In this document: positions 45,318-54,503 of the stretch, in pieces
How positions within the stretch are numbered: position 1 is the first letter of the stretch
How the letters are laid out: each line of letters starts with the position of its first letter
Origin: Dokdonia donghaensis DSW-1
GTDB lineage: Bacteria; Bacteroidota; Bacteroidia; Flavobacteriales; Flavobacteriaceae
Assembly (NCBI RefSeq): GCF_001653755.1
Contig: NZ_CP015125.1
Location: 2,427,501 to 2,491,500, forward strand
Reading direction: 5' to 3'
DNA length: 64,000 nucleotides
Program-made: the position numbers and the translations under genes
The notes under the pieces: generated by a model
Database searches by the model: none
What the model was told of the DNA's origin: nothing
The model's input: the letters and a program-made list of their open reading frames with translations, nothing else

Positions 45318-46373
45318 TTAATAAGTAATAAATTTTATACTATCCTCAAAGATGGTTTGGTAATCTAAAATAGCATTACCCTGAGATAAGTTTGTATGAA
45401 TATAGTTATAACCATAAAGTGTAATAAGAATTAATAAAGGAATCCTCAATTTTCTATACTGACTAGTCAACAATAAGGCCATTAGTGTTACGTACATAAC
45501 TTTAAAATAGTAACCTAAGCGCAGAAATATTGCCAAATCATTGAACGACAATGATATGAAAATCGAAACTGAACATAAAATCAAAATAAATTCAGACATC
45601 TTGTTATTCTTATACCAAAAATTAAAAACTAAAAACACCACAATGTCCGCAAGTATACCAAGCGATAAACCATAACTCGATGAGAAAACTCCGCCTTGAT
45701 ACACACTAGCGTATCTAGCAGTAATAGAAATACTACCTAGGATATTAAAAACAACCGGTTTCACTAATGGTATAGTAATAAATAATAAAATAGATATAAT
45801 AAATATAATCATTCTACGTCTTTGAGTAGATAACCCATAAACGTAAAGAGGATAAAGAAGTAGTACTACTAAGGATGAGCTATGAAATCCAGATGCAATT
45901 AAACACCAAATAATAAATTTTTTTTTATTTCCTTCAAATAAAAATTTAAAAGCAAAAAAGATTATAGCTACCGATATCCCTTGCCGAATTAAATGTATAT
46001 TAAGAATTACAAAATGAACTGAAAAAAAAATAAAAAGAGCCGTGAAATATCTACTCGAGCTGAAATAATTAATACCTTTATGAATGAACACCAAACTTAA
46101 AATAGAAGTCAAAATAATAACGTATTGAAAGCTTGGCGATATCGAGTAAATTAAAATAAAGAAAGGCTCAAAATAGGATTCTAATCCATATACTTTAAAA
46201 TCCTCAAATTGATTGTAATACTCAGCATAATCATTTCCTACCTCATATCTTATACTTAAAAAAATGATTAAAACTGATATTGTTAAATTTTTAAACCATT
46301 CTATTTTTGACAAATACTTATCAAAGCACATTAATAAGAAAAGTGACCAAAATATAGCATAATATATATCCAC
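45318..46373 (-). CDS. wzy: Wzy-type polymerase (EpsG family)
   Basis: A 351-residue protein with about ten membrane helices and the EpsG-family N-terminus LSIRYEVGNDYAEYYNQF (~40-57), plus a central IRQGISVAIIFFAF and GFHSSSLVVLLLYPLY. It is the only candidate for polymerising repeat units made in this locus. The 179-base gap upstream, to the ugd gene, is very AT-rich and may hold an internal promoter. The symbol is by role; sequence similarity in this class is low. Confidence 0.8.
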   Translation of the reverse strand: MDIYYAIFWSLFLLMCFDKYLSKIEWFKNLTISVLIIFLSIRYEVGNDYAEYYNQFEDFKVYGLESYFEPFFILIYSISPSFQYVIILTSILSLVFIHKGINYFSSSRYFTALFIFFSVHFVILNIHLIRQGISVAIIFFAFKFLFEGNKKKFIIWCLIASGFHSSSLVVLLLYPLYVYGLSTQRRRMIIFIISILLFITIPLVKPVVFNILGSISITARYASVYQGGVFSSSYGLSLGILADIVVFLVFNFWYKNNKMSEFILILCSVSIFISLSFNDLAIFLRLGYYFKVMYVTLMALLLTSQYRKLRIPLLILITLYGYNYIHTNLSQGNAILDYQTIFEDSIKFITY

Positions 46374-46552
46374 AAAGCTATTTTAAATGATGAGTTAATG
46401 ATATTGACAACATATTATAATTTTCCAATCCAAAAATTAAGTAGTTGATGAGTCAATATTTATAAAAGAATAAAATTAGGACTAACTTATCTATTTTAAA
46501 ATTGATAATTCTCAATAACTTATATAATACTCACAGAATTAATGTTGTTTGA

Positions 46553-47962
46553 TTAAATGTTTTTACTATAAGCTAATCCTATTGTATACATTTCAAAACC
46601 AATATTTTCCATTTCAGATGGCACAAATATAGCCCTTCCATCAAAAATAAACGCAGGCTTTTGCATCTGATTATAAATTTGTTTCCAGTCATAATTAACA
46701 AACTCATCCCACTCGGTCATAATTGCAATGGCGTGCGCATTATCACAGGCTTCCATAGGGTTATTAACCACTGTAACCAAAGCTCTATTTTCAGCTTCAG
46801 AACGCGTGTTTAAATAATCGAGATCTGCTAGAATTTGTTCTTGAGAAACCTTTGGGTCATATATAACTATCTCTGCTTGTTCACTTAGCAAATAATCTGC
46901 CACATAAATGGCTGCTGATTCTCGCGTATCATTAGTATCCTTTTTAAATGCCCAACCTAATAATGTAATCTTCTTACCAGAAACCGTGTTAAACAGCGTC
47001 TTTACAATCTTTTCTGCAAATCGTCTTTTTTGGTGATCATTCATAATAATAACCTGCTCCCAATAATCTGCCACCTCATTAAGTCCATATGATTTTGCGA
47101 TATAAACGAGGTTTAAGATATCTTTTTGAAAACAAGATCCGCCAAAACCAACGGAAGCCTTTAAAAACTTTGGGCCTATCCTTGAGTCTGTACCAATTGC
47201 TCTGGCAACTTCTTGAACATCTGCTCCAGTAACTTCACAAAGCTCAGACATCGCGTTAATAGAAGAAACACGTTGCGCAAGAAAGGCGTTTGCTGTGAGT
47301 TTAGACAGCTCTGAAGACCAAACACTCGTTCTTAAGATGCGCTCTTCTGGAATCCAATTTGAATAAATGTTTGCAAGAGCTTCGGTGGCCTTTTGACCAC
47401 CAAGAGTATTTTCTCCCCCTATAAGTACACGATCTGCATTAAGTAAATCTTGGACAGCAGTACCCTCGGCTAGAAACTCTGGGTTTGATAAAATATCAAA
47501 GCGTACACCTTTACCCGTATTGTGAAGTATATTCTGTAATGCTTCGGCAGTACGCACAGGTAGCGTAGATTTTTCTACTACAATTTTATCTGTAGTCGCT
47601 ACTCTGGCAATCTGGCGAGCACATAATTCTATATACTTTAGATCTGCTGCCATCCCTTTACCTACTCCATACGTTTTTGTAGGTGTGTTTACAGATATAA
47701 AAATAAGCTCTGCTTCATCTATCGCCTTATCTACTTCTGTAGAAAAAAATAGATTTCTTCCTCTAGCTTCTTGAACAACTTCAGCTAGGCCTGGTTCATA
47801 AATGGGTAGGTTACTTACATCTTCATCATTCCAAGCGGCGATGCGCTTCTCATTAAGATCAACTACGGTAACTTTTATATCTGGACATTTTAAGGCAATT
47901 ACAGACATTGTAGGTCCTCCTACATAGCCTGCTCCAATGCAACAAATGTTTTTTATGCTCAT
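46553..47962 (-). CDS. ugd: UDP-glucose 6-dehydrogenase
   Basis: Oxidises UDP-glucose to UDP-glucuronate with two NAD+. From ATG 47962 it encodes 469 residues: GAGYVGG (10-16), NTPTKTYGVGKG, STLPVRTAE, FLAEGTAV and the catalytic C277 in GFGGSCFQKD. The eukaryote-like long form, with NDTRESAA near the C-terminus. The frame opens at 48037, but the extra 25 residues precede the Rossmann strand and contain part of a palindrome variant, so the later ATG is preferred. The next gene upstream is an epimerase that would use its product. Confidence 0.93.
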   Translation of the reverse strand: MSIKNICCIGAGYVGGPTMSVIALKCPDIKVTVVDLNEKRIAAWNDEDVSNLPIYEPGLAEVVQEARGRNLFFSTEVDKAIDEAELIFISVNTPTKTYGVGKGMAADLKYIELCARQIARVATTDKIVVEKSTLPVRTAEALQNILHNTGKGVRFDILSNPEFLAEGTAVQDLLNADRVLIGGENTLGGQKATEALANIYSNWIPEERILRTSVWSSELSKLTANAFLAQRVSSINAMSELCEVTGADVQEVARAIGTDSRIGPKFLKASVGFGGSCFQKDILNLVYIAKSYGLNEVADYWEQVIIMNDHQKRRFAEKIVKTLFNTVSGKKITLLGWAFKKDTNDTRESAAIYVADYLLSEQAEIVIYDPKVSQEQILADLDYLNTRSEAENRALVTVVNNPMEACDNAHAIAIMTEWDEFVNYDWKQIYNQMQKPAFIFDGRAIFVPSEMENIGFEMYTIGLAYSKNI

Positions 47963-48026
47963 ATTTTCCAAATTATTGGCAAATCGCAAATATAGCAATT
48001 TGCATACTAATGACAGGGAAATCTTA

Positions 48027-48042
48027 CGCTTTCGCAAAAGCG
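48027..48042. repeat. Palindrome variant (one mismatch) between the epimerase and ugd genes
   Basis: CGCTTTCGCAAAAGCG; one base from the perfect 16-mer. Intergenic if ugd starts at 47962. Confidence 0.8.
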
Positions 48043-48044
48043 TA

Positions 48045-49052
48045 CTAATCCTTATAATAACTTTTATACCACTTTACAAAGGCCGCTATCCCATCTTCTA
48101 CACTTACAGATGGTTTATAATTATAATGTTTACACATAGCCTCTACACTTGCCCAAGTCTGGTTTACATCACCATCTTGCATAGGAAGCATTTCTTTTTT
48201 TGCTTTTTTAGCAAGTGCTACCTCTATGGCTTCTATAAAGTCTAATAGCTTTACAGGCTTGCTATTACCTATGTTTAAAATCGCATTTCCTGGTTGTACT
48301 TCATTTTGTATTACAGCCGTAACACCAGCAATAATATCTGAAATGAAAGTAAAATCACGTGAAAGATTACCCTCATTAAAAACCTTAATAGGTTTATTAT
48401 TTATTATCGCATCTGTAAATAAAAACATCGCCATATCTGGTCTTCCCCAAGGACCGTATACTGTAAAAAAACGTAAACCAACAGCATTTACACCGAATAG
48501 ATGTGCATAGGTATGCGCCATTAATTCATTAGATTTTTTTGTAGCGGCATAGATACTTATGGGCTCGTCTACAGACTGTTTTTCTGTAAATGGAACATCT
48601 ATACTATTACCGTATACACTAGAACTACTGGCATAAACAAGTTTTTTTATATCGTTATTACGACAGCATTCTAATACATTTAAAAAGCCTACAACATTAG
48701 TATCTATATACACCTCTGGGTTTTCTATAGAATATCTCACACCCGCTTGAGCAGCAAGATTACATACGAGGTCGAAAGACTCTTTTTTAAAAAGCTCAGG
48801 CAACGCTTCCCTATCCTCAAGATTCATACGTACAAATTGCAGTGCTTTATGCTTTGTGCTTGCCACTCGCAAATTCCATACTGATGCTTCTGCTTTTGCT
48901 ATACCTAATTGTGATAATCTATCATACTTGAGATTAGGGTCGTAATAATCGTTAATATTATCAAGAGCCACTACAGTATGTCCCTCCTTGAGCAATTGCT
49001 CACAAAGATGATACCCAATAAAACCAGCGCCACCAGTAACAAGAATTTTCAT
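48045..49052 (-). CDS. UDP-glucuronate 4-epimerase (CapI-type)
   Basis: A 335-residue extended SDR: TGGAGFIG (6-13), D31-N-I-N-DYYD characteristic of GlcA epimerases, HAAQ-like NLAAQAGVRYSIENP, SSSSVYG, Y-x-x-x-K in YAATKKS, and TVYGPWGRPDMA. It converts UDP-glucuronate to UDP-galacturonate. The adjacent ugd gene makes its substrate. Confidence 0.9.
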   Translation of the reverse strand: MKILVTGGAGFIGYHLCEQLLKEGHTVVALDNINDYYDPNLKYDRLSQLGIAKAEASVWNLRVASTKHKALQFVRMNLEDREALPELFKKESFDLVCNLAAQAGVRYSIENPEVYIDTNVVGFLNVLECCRNNDIKKLVYASSSSVYGNSIDVPFTEKQSVDEPISIYAATKKSNELMAHTYAHLFGVNAVGLRFFTVYGPWGRPDMAMFLFTDAIINNKPIKVFNEGNLSRDFTFISDIIAGVTAVIQNEVQPGNAILNIGNSKPVKLLDFIEAIEVALAKKAKKEMLPMQDGDVNQTWASVEAMCKHYNYKPSVSVEDGIAAFVKWYKSYYKD

Positions 49053-49060
49053 AAACAGTA

Positions 49061-49861
49061 TTAATAAGCTTCAAAGTTAGGACTTAATAAGGACTTCTTA
49101 TTATATGTTAATTTCTGAGTTGTTCCCGCAATAAAAACAGCAACTCTAGCGGTCTCACATATAGCATCTCCAGCAGCCGTATCCCACTCCATACTAGGAG
49201 CAAATCTAGGATATCTATCTGCATTTCCTTCTGCAAGCATACAGAATTTAAGCGCACTACCAGCAGGAAGTAAGCTTACCGAAATGGTTGTTTTTTTTAA
49301 ATCCTCTATATACGATACTGTTTGCTCATTGAGGTGTGAGCGACTTGTCACAACTCGTATCTCTTTTTGTGTTTTTAACTTATTTGTAAAAATTATATAC
49401 TTATCATCAACTACTTGATTCCACCCCATCTCTATTGTAGGGCTTGGTATTTTATAGCTTTTACCTAGTGAGCTTCCACCTAGGTATAGTGTATCAGACA
49501 CCGGAATATAGATTATACCAAAAACTGGCCTAGCTCCTACTATCAATGCAATGTTTACAGTAAATTCTCCATTGCGATTTATAAACTCCTTGGTGCCGTC
49601 TAGTGGATCTACGAGCCAAAAAATGTCCCAAGTACTTCTTTCTTCATAAGGAATTTCGGCGGCTTCTTCACTTAAAATAGGAATTTTTGTAGCGCTCAGC
49701 TCCTTACAGATTACCTCGTGGGCACGAGTATCTGCAACTGTAAGGGGCGAATCATCACTTTTAAGAACGCTATCAAATGCGGTCTCATACACCTCTCTAA
49801 TTACGTCACCAGCTTGAAGAGCAGCTTTGACAGCGATACCTTTAAATTGATCACTTATCAT
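49061..49861 (-). CDS. cysQ: 3'(2'),5'-bisphosphate nucleotidase CysQ
   Basis: A 266-residue magnesium-dependent phosphatase of the inositol monophosphatase fold: DSPLTVAD (37-44), EEAAEIPYEER, WLVDPLDGTKEF (~88-99) and EWDTAAGDA. It degrades PAP from sulfate activation or sulfotransfer. Embedded in the polysaccharide operon between the CapI-type epimerase and rfbD (4-base overlap with rfbD), which may point to sulfated glycan or simply shared transcription. No sulfotransferase gene is in the window. Confidence 0.9.
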   Translation of the reverse strand: MISDQFKGIAVKAALQAGDVIREVYETAFDSVLKSDDSPLTVADTRAHEVICKELSATKIPILSEEAAEIPYEERSTWDIFWLVDPLDGTKEFINRNGEFTVNIALIVGARPVFGIIYIPVSDTLYLGGSSLGKSYKIPSPTIEMGWNQVVDDKYIIFTNKLKTQKEIRVVTSRSHLNEQTVSYIEDLKKTTISVSLLPAGSALKFCMLAEGNADRYPRFAPSMEWDTAAGDAICETARVAVFIAGTTQKLTYNKKSLLSPNFEAY

Positions 49862-50733
49862 AATTTAACCAGCATTTTCTCAAGACTTTCTTCCCAAGGC
49901 ACGTTCTCAATCCCTAAAAGGGTGATGATTTTAGAACTTTCTAGTTTACTATTTTTTGGGCGGGTGGCCTTTGTTACAAAGCGGTCGCTGGACACAGGTA
50001 AAACGTTTATACTCATTTTCTTGTAGCTGAATACTGCTTTCGCGAAAGCGTACCACGTAGTGACACCCTCATTTGTATAATGATATACGCGTGCATTCTG
50101 TATAGTAAGCACGTTTGACAACTGTAAAATAACAGAAGCTAGATTATTTGCCAATGTAGGAGACCCATATTGATCGTTTACAACCGAAATCTCGTCTTTC
50201 TCATTACCTAATCGTAACATAGTCTTCACAAAATTATTCCCGTAAACACTATAGACCCAGGATGTTCTTATAATAGCGTAGTCAAGAAGTCCTGAAGTAA
50301 TTATGGCCTGCTCACCAGCAAGTTTAGACTTGCCATAAACCGTTGTTGGATTTGGAATATCTTCCTCTGTATATTCTTCTCGTTTTTCTCCATCAAAGAC
50401 ATAATCTGTAGAGATGTGAATGAGTTTGATTCCATTATCCTTACAAGCTTGAGCTAGATTCTTTACTCCTATTTCATTTACTAGGAAAGCTTTCTCTTTA
50501 TTTTCTTCAGCGGCATCTACAGCGGTGTATGCGGCTGTGTTTATTATAACATCTGGTTGATGTAAATCAATCGCTTTTTTAATAGAAGATGTTGATGTGA
50601 TGTCTAACTCAGATTTTGACAGATGTATACTCGTAACATTCTCAAAAGTAGCTTCTTCCTCCTTAATGGCTTGAGCCAGCTGACCACCACCACCTGTAAT
50701 GAGTAATCGTATATTTCGCGAAAGCGTACTCAT
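49858..50733 (-). CDS. rfbD: dTDP-4-dehydrorhamnose reductase
   Basis: Last step of dTDP-L-rhamnose synthesis. A 291-residue SDR with TGGGGQLAQAI (13-23), NTAAYTAVDAAEE, STDYVFDG, Y-x-x-x-K in VYGKSKLAGE and RTSWVYS. A perfect palindrome copy encodes AFAKA (229-233) in the WYxFAxxxF helix, where I recall other RmlD proteins having EFARE-like sequence. The 5' end (MSTLSRNIR) carries a half-decayed second copy. One base separates it from rfbC. Confidence 0.93.
   Translation of the reverse strand: MSTLSRNIRLLITGGGGQLAQAIKEEEATFENVTSIHLSKSELDITSTSSIKKAIDLHQPDVIINTAAYTAVDAAEENKEKAFLVNEIGVKNLAQACKDNGIKLIHISTDYVFDGEKREEYTEEDIPNPTTVYGKSKLAGEQAIITSGLLDYAIIRTSWVYSVYGNNFVKTMLRLGNEKDEISVVNDQYGSPTLANNLASVILQLSNVLTIQNARVYHYTNEGVTTWYAFAKAVFSYKKMSINVLPVSSDRFVTKATRPKNSKLESSKIITLLGIENVPWEESLEKMLVKL
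50036..50050. repeat. Palindrome copy 12, inside rfbD
   Basis: Perfect core 50036-50049; encodes AFAKA, residues 229-233. First perfect copy after the 15.9 kb gap. Confidence 0.95.
50712..50726. repeat. Palindrome half-copy at the rfbD start
   Basis: TATTTCGCGAAAGC(G), one arm eroded by two bases; spans codons 3-7 of rfbD (TLSRN). Confidence 0.55.
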
Positions 50734-51288
50734 TTAAAACAGGTTAGAAGGTAAATCTGCAAGTATCGTATTTTCCTTATCTTTTTCTGAAAGGATGACA
50801 TCCTGCTTATCTAATAACCAATCGATTTGCAGTGATGGATCGTTATATGCCAGACCACGCTCACTCTCTTTATTATAGTAGTTATCGCATTTATAAATAA
50901 ACGTTGCGGTATCGCTAAGTGTTATAAAACCGTGCGCCATCCCTTTTGGAACGAAAAGTTGTTTTTTATTTTCTGCATTGAGACGTATGCTGTAAGCTTT
51001 CTTATAGGTAGGTTCGTTTTTTCTTAAATCAACAACTACATCAAGTACCTCACCTGCTACAACACGTACGAGCTTAGATTGTGCAAACTCTCCTATTTGA
51101 AAATGAAGCCCACGCAAGACACCGTATGTAGACTGCGACTGATTATCTTGAACAAAATTTGGTTCAAATCCTGCATAGCTTTGAAATTCCTTCGCATTAA
51201 AGGATTCATAAAAATAACCTCGATCATCTTCAAACACCTTAGGAGTGCATATGATTAAATCTTTGAATGCTGTTTTTTGAAATTCCAC
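50734..51288 (-). CDS. rfbC: dTDP-4-dehydrorhamnose 3,5-epimerase
   Basis: A 184-residue cupin-fold epimerase: GYFYESFNAKEFQ, VLRGLHFQ (with the catalytic histidine), VVDLRKN and FVPKGMAHGF. Third step of dTDP-L-rhamnose synthesis. Shares one base with the rfbA stop (TAATG-type junction). Confidence 0.94.
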   Translation of the reverse strand: MEFQKTAFKDLIICTPKVFEDDRGYFYESFNAKEFQSYAGFEPNFVQDNQSQSTYGVLRGLHFQIGEFAQSKLVRVVAGEVLDVVVDLRKNEPTYKKAYSIRLNAENKKQLFVPKGMAHGFITLSDTATFIYKCDNYYNKESERGLAYNDPSLQIDWLLDKQDVILSEKDKENTILADLPSNLF

Positions 51289-52142
51289 TACAGTGTATTT
51301 ATGTATTGTGCATATGCACCTTTACCATATCTCGATGCACTTGCCTTAAGTGCTTCGTATGATATCCAATTCATCTTGTAAGCAATCTCCTCAAGACAAG
51401 CTATCATTGTGCTTTGATTACGCTGTAATACTCTTATAAATTCTGTCGCATCATCTAGCGCATCTACCGTGCCAGTATCAAACCAAGACATTCCTCTACT
51501 CATAACTCCTACAGTAAGCTTTTTACGAAGTAAATATTCTTGATTTATTGCTGTAATCTCAAGCTCTCCCCTATGAGAGGGCTTAATTTCTTTTGCAATA
51601 GCAACTACATCATTATCATAAAAATAAATACCAGGTACGGCGTAGTTAGATTGTGGACTCTCTGGTTTTTCTTCGATACTCGTGACATTCATATCCTTAT
51701 CAAAAGCGACAACTCCAAAACGCTCTGGGTCACGCACAGGATATGCAAAAATGGCACCTCCATCTACTGTTACTTTGCTTTGTAATAACTTACTGAGACC
51801 ATTCCCATAAAAGATATTATCACCTAGTACAAGAGCTACTTTATCATTCCCAATAAAAGATTCTCCTATAATAAAGGCTTCTGCAAGCCCATTCGGCTGT
51901 TCTTGCACCTCATAAGAGAAAGAGCACCCAAGTCCTGATCCATCACCTAATAGCCTTTTAAATAGATGACTGTCTTCTGGCGTTGTGATAATAAGAATCT
52001 CACGTATACCAGCAAGCATAAGCACTGATATAGGGTAATATATCATAGGCTTATCATACACAGGCAGCAATTGCTTACTTACAGCAATGGTAAGTGGTGA
52101 CAGTCTAGTTCCAGATCCTCCAGCAAGTACAATACCTTTCAT
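51288..52142 (-). CDS. rfbA: Glucose-1-phosphate thymidylyltransferase
   Basis: A 284-residue nucleotidyltransferase: GIVLAGGSGTRLSPLT (3-18) for nucleotide binding, KQLLPVYDKPMIYYP, VLGDNIFYG and the FDTGTVDAL signature. First step of dTDP-L-rhamnose synthesis. Single-base overlaps with both rfbB and rfbC show tight coupling. Confidence 0.95.
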   Translation of the reverse strand: MKGIVLAGGSGTRLSPLTIAVSKQLLPVYDKPMIYYPISVLMLAGIREILIITTPEDSHLFKRLLGDGSGLGCSFSYEVQEQPNGLAEAFIIGESFIGNDKVALVLGDNIFYGNGLSKLLQSKVTVDGGAIFAYPVRDPERFGVVAFDKDMNVTSIEEKPESPQSNYAVPGIYFYDNDVVAIAKEIKPSHRGELEITAINQEYLLRKKLTVGVMSRGMSWFDTGTVDALDDATEFIRVLQRNQSTMIACLEEIAYKMNWISYEALKASASRYGKGAYAQYINTL

Positions 52143-53185
52143 TAAGTATACATTTTATTGTAATATTCTTGATATGCTCCAGAAGTGACGTTCTCTAGCC
52201 AAGAGCTATTTGCAAGATACCAATCTATTGTGAGTTCTAGCCCTTCCTCAAAAGTAACAGATGGTTTCCACCCCAGTTCTTTTTCAATTTTTGAGGCATC
52301 TATAGCATATCGCTTGTCGTGACCTGGTCTGTCTTTTATAAAGGTAATAAGAGATTGAGAGGTATTACGCTTTCGCGAAAGCTTCTCATCCATCTTGTCG
52401 CATAATAACTTTACGAGATCAATATTTTTCCATTCATTAACCCCGCCTATATTGTAGGTCTCGCCAAGTTTTCCTTCTTTAAATATACGTGCTATAGCGC
52501 TTGCGTGATCTTTTACAAATAGCCAATCTCTTGTATAATTTCCATCACCGTAAACAGGAAGCGCCTTGTTTAAAATAATATTATTTATAAATAGAGGAAT
52601 GAGTTTTTCTGGAAATTGATTAGGTCCGTAATTGTTAGAGCAATTACTAATGACATATGGCAAACCATAGGTTTCTCCATAAGCTCTTACAAAATGATCT
52701 GAGCTTGCCTTAGACGCAGCATAGGGTGAGTTTGGGTCGTATGACGTAGTTTCTGTAAACAAACCTGTCTCACCAAGTGTACCATACACCTCGTCTGTAC
52801 TTATATGGTAGAAAAGCTTGTTATTAAAGTTATCTTTCCATATTTCCTTAGCTGCATTGAGTAAGTTTAATGTTCCAATAACGTTAGTCTGCACAAAAGC
52901 TAAAGGATTTTTAATGCTTCTATCTACGTGAGACTCTGCTGCTAGGTGTATTACCTTATCAAATTGATATTTGGAAAATAAGGTCATCAAAAAGGGGGCA
53001 TCATTGATGTCCCCCTTTATAAATGTATAATTGCTAGACGCTTTTACATCTGCTAGGTTCTCTAGGTTACCTGCATATGTAAGCGCATCAAGATTGTAAA
53101 TATGACTCTCTGGAAAAACTTCTAGAAATAGCCTCACCACGTGAGAACCTATAAAACCTGCTCCTCCTGTAATAAGAATGTTCAT
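52142..53185 (-). CDS. rfbB: dTDP-glucose 4,6-dehydratase
   Basis: A 347-residue SDR: TGGAGFIGSH (6-15), HLAAESHVDRSI, STDEVYG with the Asp-Glu pair, Y-x-x-x-K in YAASKAS, NNYGPNQFPEKLIPL and DRPGHDKRYAID. Second step of dTDP-L-rhamnose synthesis. A perfect palindrome copy encodes LSRKR in the variable loop before the DRPGHD motif, where homologues differ in sequence and slightly in length. Confidence 0.95.
   Translation of the reverse strand: MNILITGGAGFIGSHVVRLFLEVFPESHIYNLDALTYAGNLENLADVKASSNYTFIKGDINDAPFLMTLFSKYQFDKVIHLAAESHVDRSIKNPLAFVQTNVIGTLNLLNAAKEIWKDNFNNKLFYHISTDEVYGTLGETGLFTETTSYDPNSPYAASKASSDHFVRAYGETYGLPYVISNCSNNYGPNQFPEKLIPLFINNIILNKALPVYGDGNYTRDWLFVKDHASAIARIFKEGKLGETYNIGGVNEWKNIDLVKLLCDKMDEKLSRKRNTSQSLITFIKDRPGHDKRYAIDASKIEKELGWKPSVTFEEGLELTIDWYLANSSWLENVTSGAYQEYYNKMYT
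52368..52382. repeat. Palindrome copy 13, inside rfbB
   Basis: Perfect core 52369-52382; the only perfect coding copy read in the LSRKR phase and not as AFAKA. Confidence 0.95.
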
Positions 53186-54465
53186 TACAGCTTAGCATCT
53201 GCTTTATTGCCTAAAACTCCTTTGACATCATATACTACAGATTTATTATTTTTAAGAGCTACCAAATCTAAGGCACCAAATTCTTTGTGAGAAACTGCCT
53301 GCACAATTGCATCAAACTTTTGGCTCGGTAATTCTGTTAGGGCTTTAAGACCATACTCGTGCTCAACTTCATCTGCATTTACCCAAGGGTCATAGATAGT
53401 AACGTTAACACCAAAATCTTCTAAATGTTTTACAACATCAACAACCTTCGTATTTCTAACATCTGGGCAGTTTTCTTTAAAGGTTATACCTAATAATAAT
53501 AAAGAAGCCCCTTTTACTTTTATATCATTTTTAAGCATAAGCTTCACAACCTCTGCTGCTACATAAGCTCCCATACTGTCATTAAGCCTTCTACCAGCAA
53601 GAATAATTTCTGGATGATACCCTAACTCTTGCGCTTTCTGAGCGAGATAGTAAGGATCTACACCTATACAGTGCCCACCAACTAAACCTGGCTTAAATGG
53701 AAGGAAATTCCATTTTGTTCCAGCAGCTTCAAGTACATCGTGTGTATTGATGTCCATAAGATTAAAAATCTTTGCTAGTTCATTAACAAAGGCAATATTG
53801 ATATCCCGTTGTGAATTTTCAATAACCTTTGCAGCCTCGGCCACTTTAATTGTAGGCGCTAAGTGCGTCCCAGCGGTTATCACAGAAGCATATAAATCAT
53901 CTACTTTCTTACCTATCTCTGGTGTGCTTCCAGAAGTCACTTTTAGAATTTTTTCTACAGTATGCTCTTTATCTCCTGGATTAATTCTTTCTGGAGAATA
54001 TCCAACATAAAAATCGTCATTAAATTTGAGACCGCTCACACGCTCTAAAACAGGAACACACTCATCTTCTGTTACTCCAGGATATACTGTGCTTTCATAT
54101 ATAACAATGTCACCTTTTTTTAGAACCTTACCTACGGTCTCGCTACTTTTATAAAGAGGCGTGAGTACTGGTCTATTATTTTTATCTACTGGTGTAGGTA
54201 CTGTAACTACATAATAGTTACAATCTTCTATATCCTTACTGTCTGCGCTACAAAAAAGTCCATTAGCATCATTTACCTCAGTTTTTAATACACTTTGAAG
54301 AACCTCGTCAGACACTTCTAATGTACTGTCAGTACCAGACCTTAACTCATCTATACGCTCTTTATTAATATCAAAACCTACCGTATTATATTTTGTTCCA
54401 AATAACCTTGCTAATGGAAGACCTACATAGCCTAACCCTATAACTCCTACTTTAATTTTTGTCAT
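53185..54465 (-). CDS. WbpO/TviB-type UDP-N-acetylhexosamine 6-dehydrogenase
   Basis: A 426-residue nucleotide-sugar dehydrogenase: GLGYVGLPLA (10-19), VPTPVD, ESTVYPGVTE, GYSPERINPGD, and catalytic C266 in GGHCIGVDPYYL, followed by NCPDVRNTK. These are features of the TviB/WbpO group that oxidises UDP-GlcNAc or UDP-GalNAc to the uronic acid, distinct from the Ugd encoded at 46553. The preceding WbpP-like epimerase gene completes a UDP-GalNAcA route. Shares one base with rfbB. Confidence 0.9.
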   Translation of the reverse strand: MTKIKVGVIGLGYVGLPLARLFGTKYNTVGFDINKERIDELRSGTDSTLEVSDEVLQSVLKTEVNDANGLFCSADSKDIEDCNYYVVTVPTPVDKNNRPVLTPLYKSSETVGKVLKKGDIVIYESTVYPGVTEDECVPVLERVSGLKFNDDFYVGYSPERINPGDKEHTVEKILKVTSGSTPEIGKKVDDLYASVITAGTHLAPTIKVAEAAKVIENSQRDINIAFVNELAKIFNLMDINTHDVLEAAGTKWNFLPFKPGLVGGHCIGVDPYYLAQKAQELGYHPEIILAGRRLNDSMGAYVAAEVVKLMLKNDIKVKGASLLLLGITFKENCPDVRNTKVVDVVKHLEDFGVNVTIYDPWVNADEVEHEYGLKALTELPSQKFDAIVQAVSHKEFGALDLVALKNNKSVVYDVKGVLGNKADAKL

Positions 54466-54480
54466 ATATTGTTGTATTTA

Positions 54481-54495
54481 CGCTTTCGCGAAAGC
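54481..54495. repeat. Palindrome copy 14
   Basis: Perfect core 54482-54495 in the 38-base gap between the WbpP- and WbpO-like genes. Confidence 0.95.
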
Positions 54496-54503
54496 AAAAA
54501 AAA

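Noticed and set aside
47963..48037. 25-residue N-terminal extension of UDP-glucose dehydrogenase
   Set aside because: It precedes the Rossmann strand, is basic and low in quality, and overlaps the palindrome variant; the ATG at 47962 gives the normal start.
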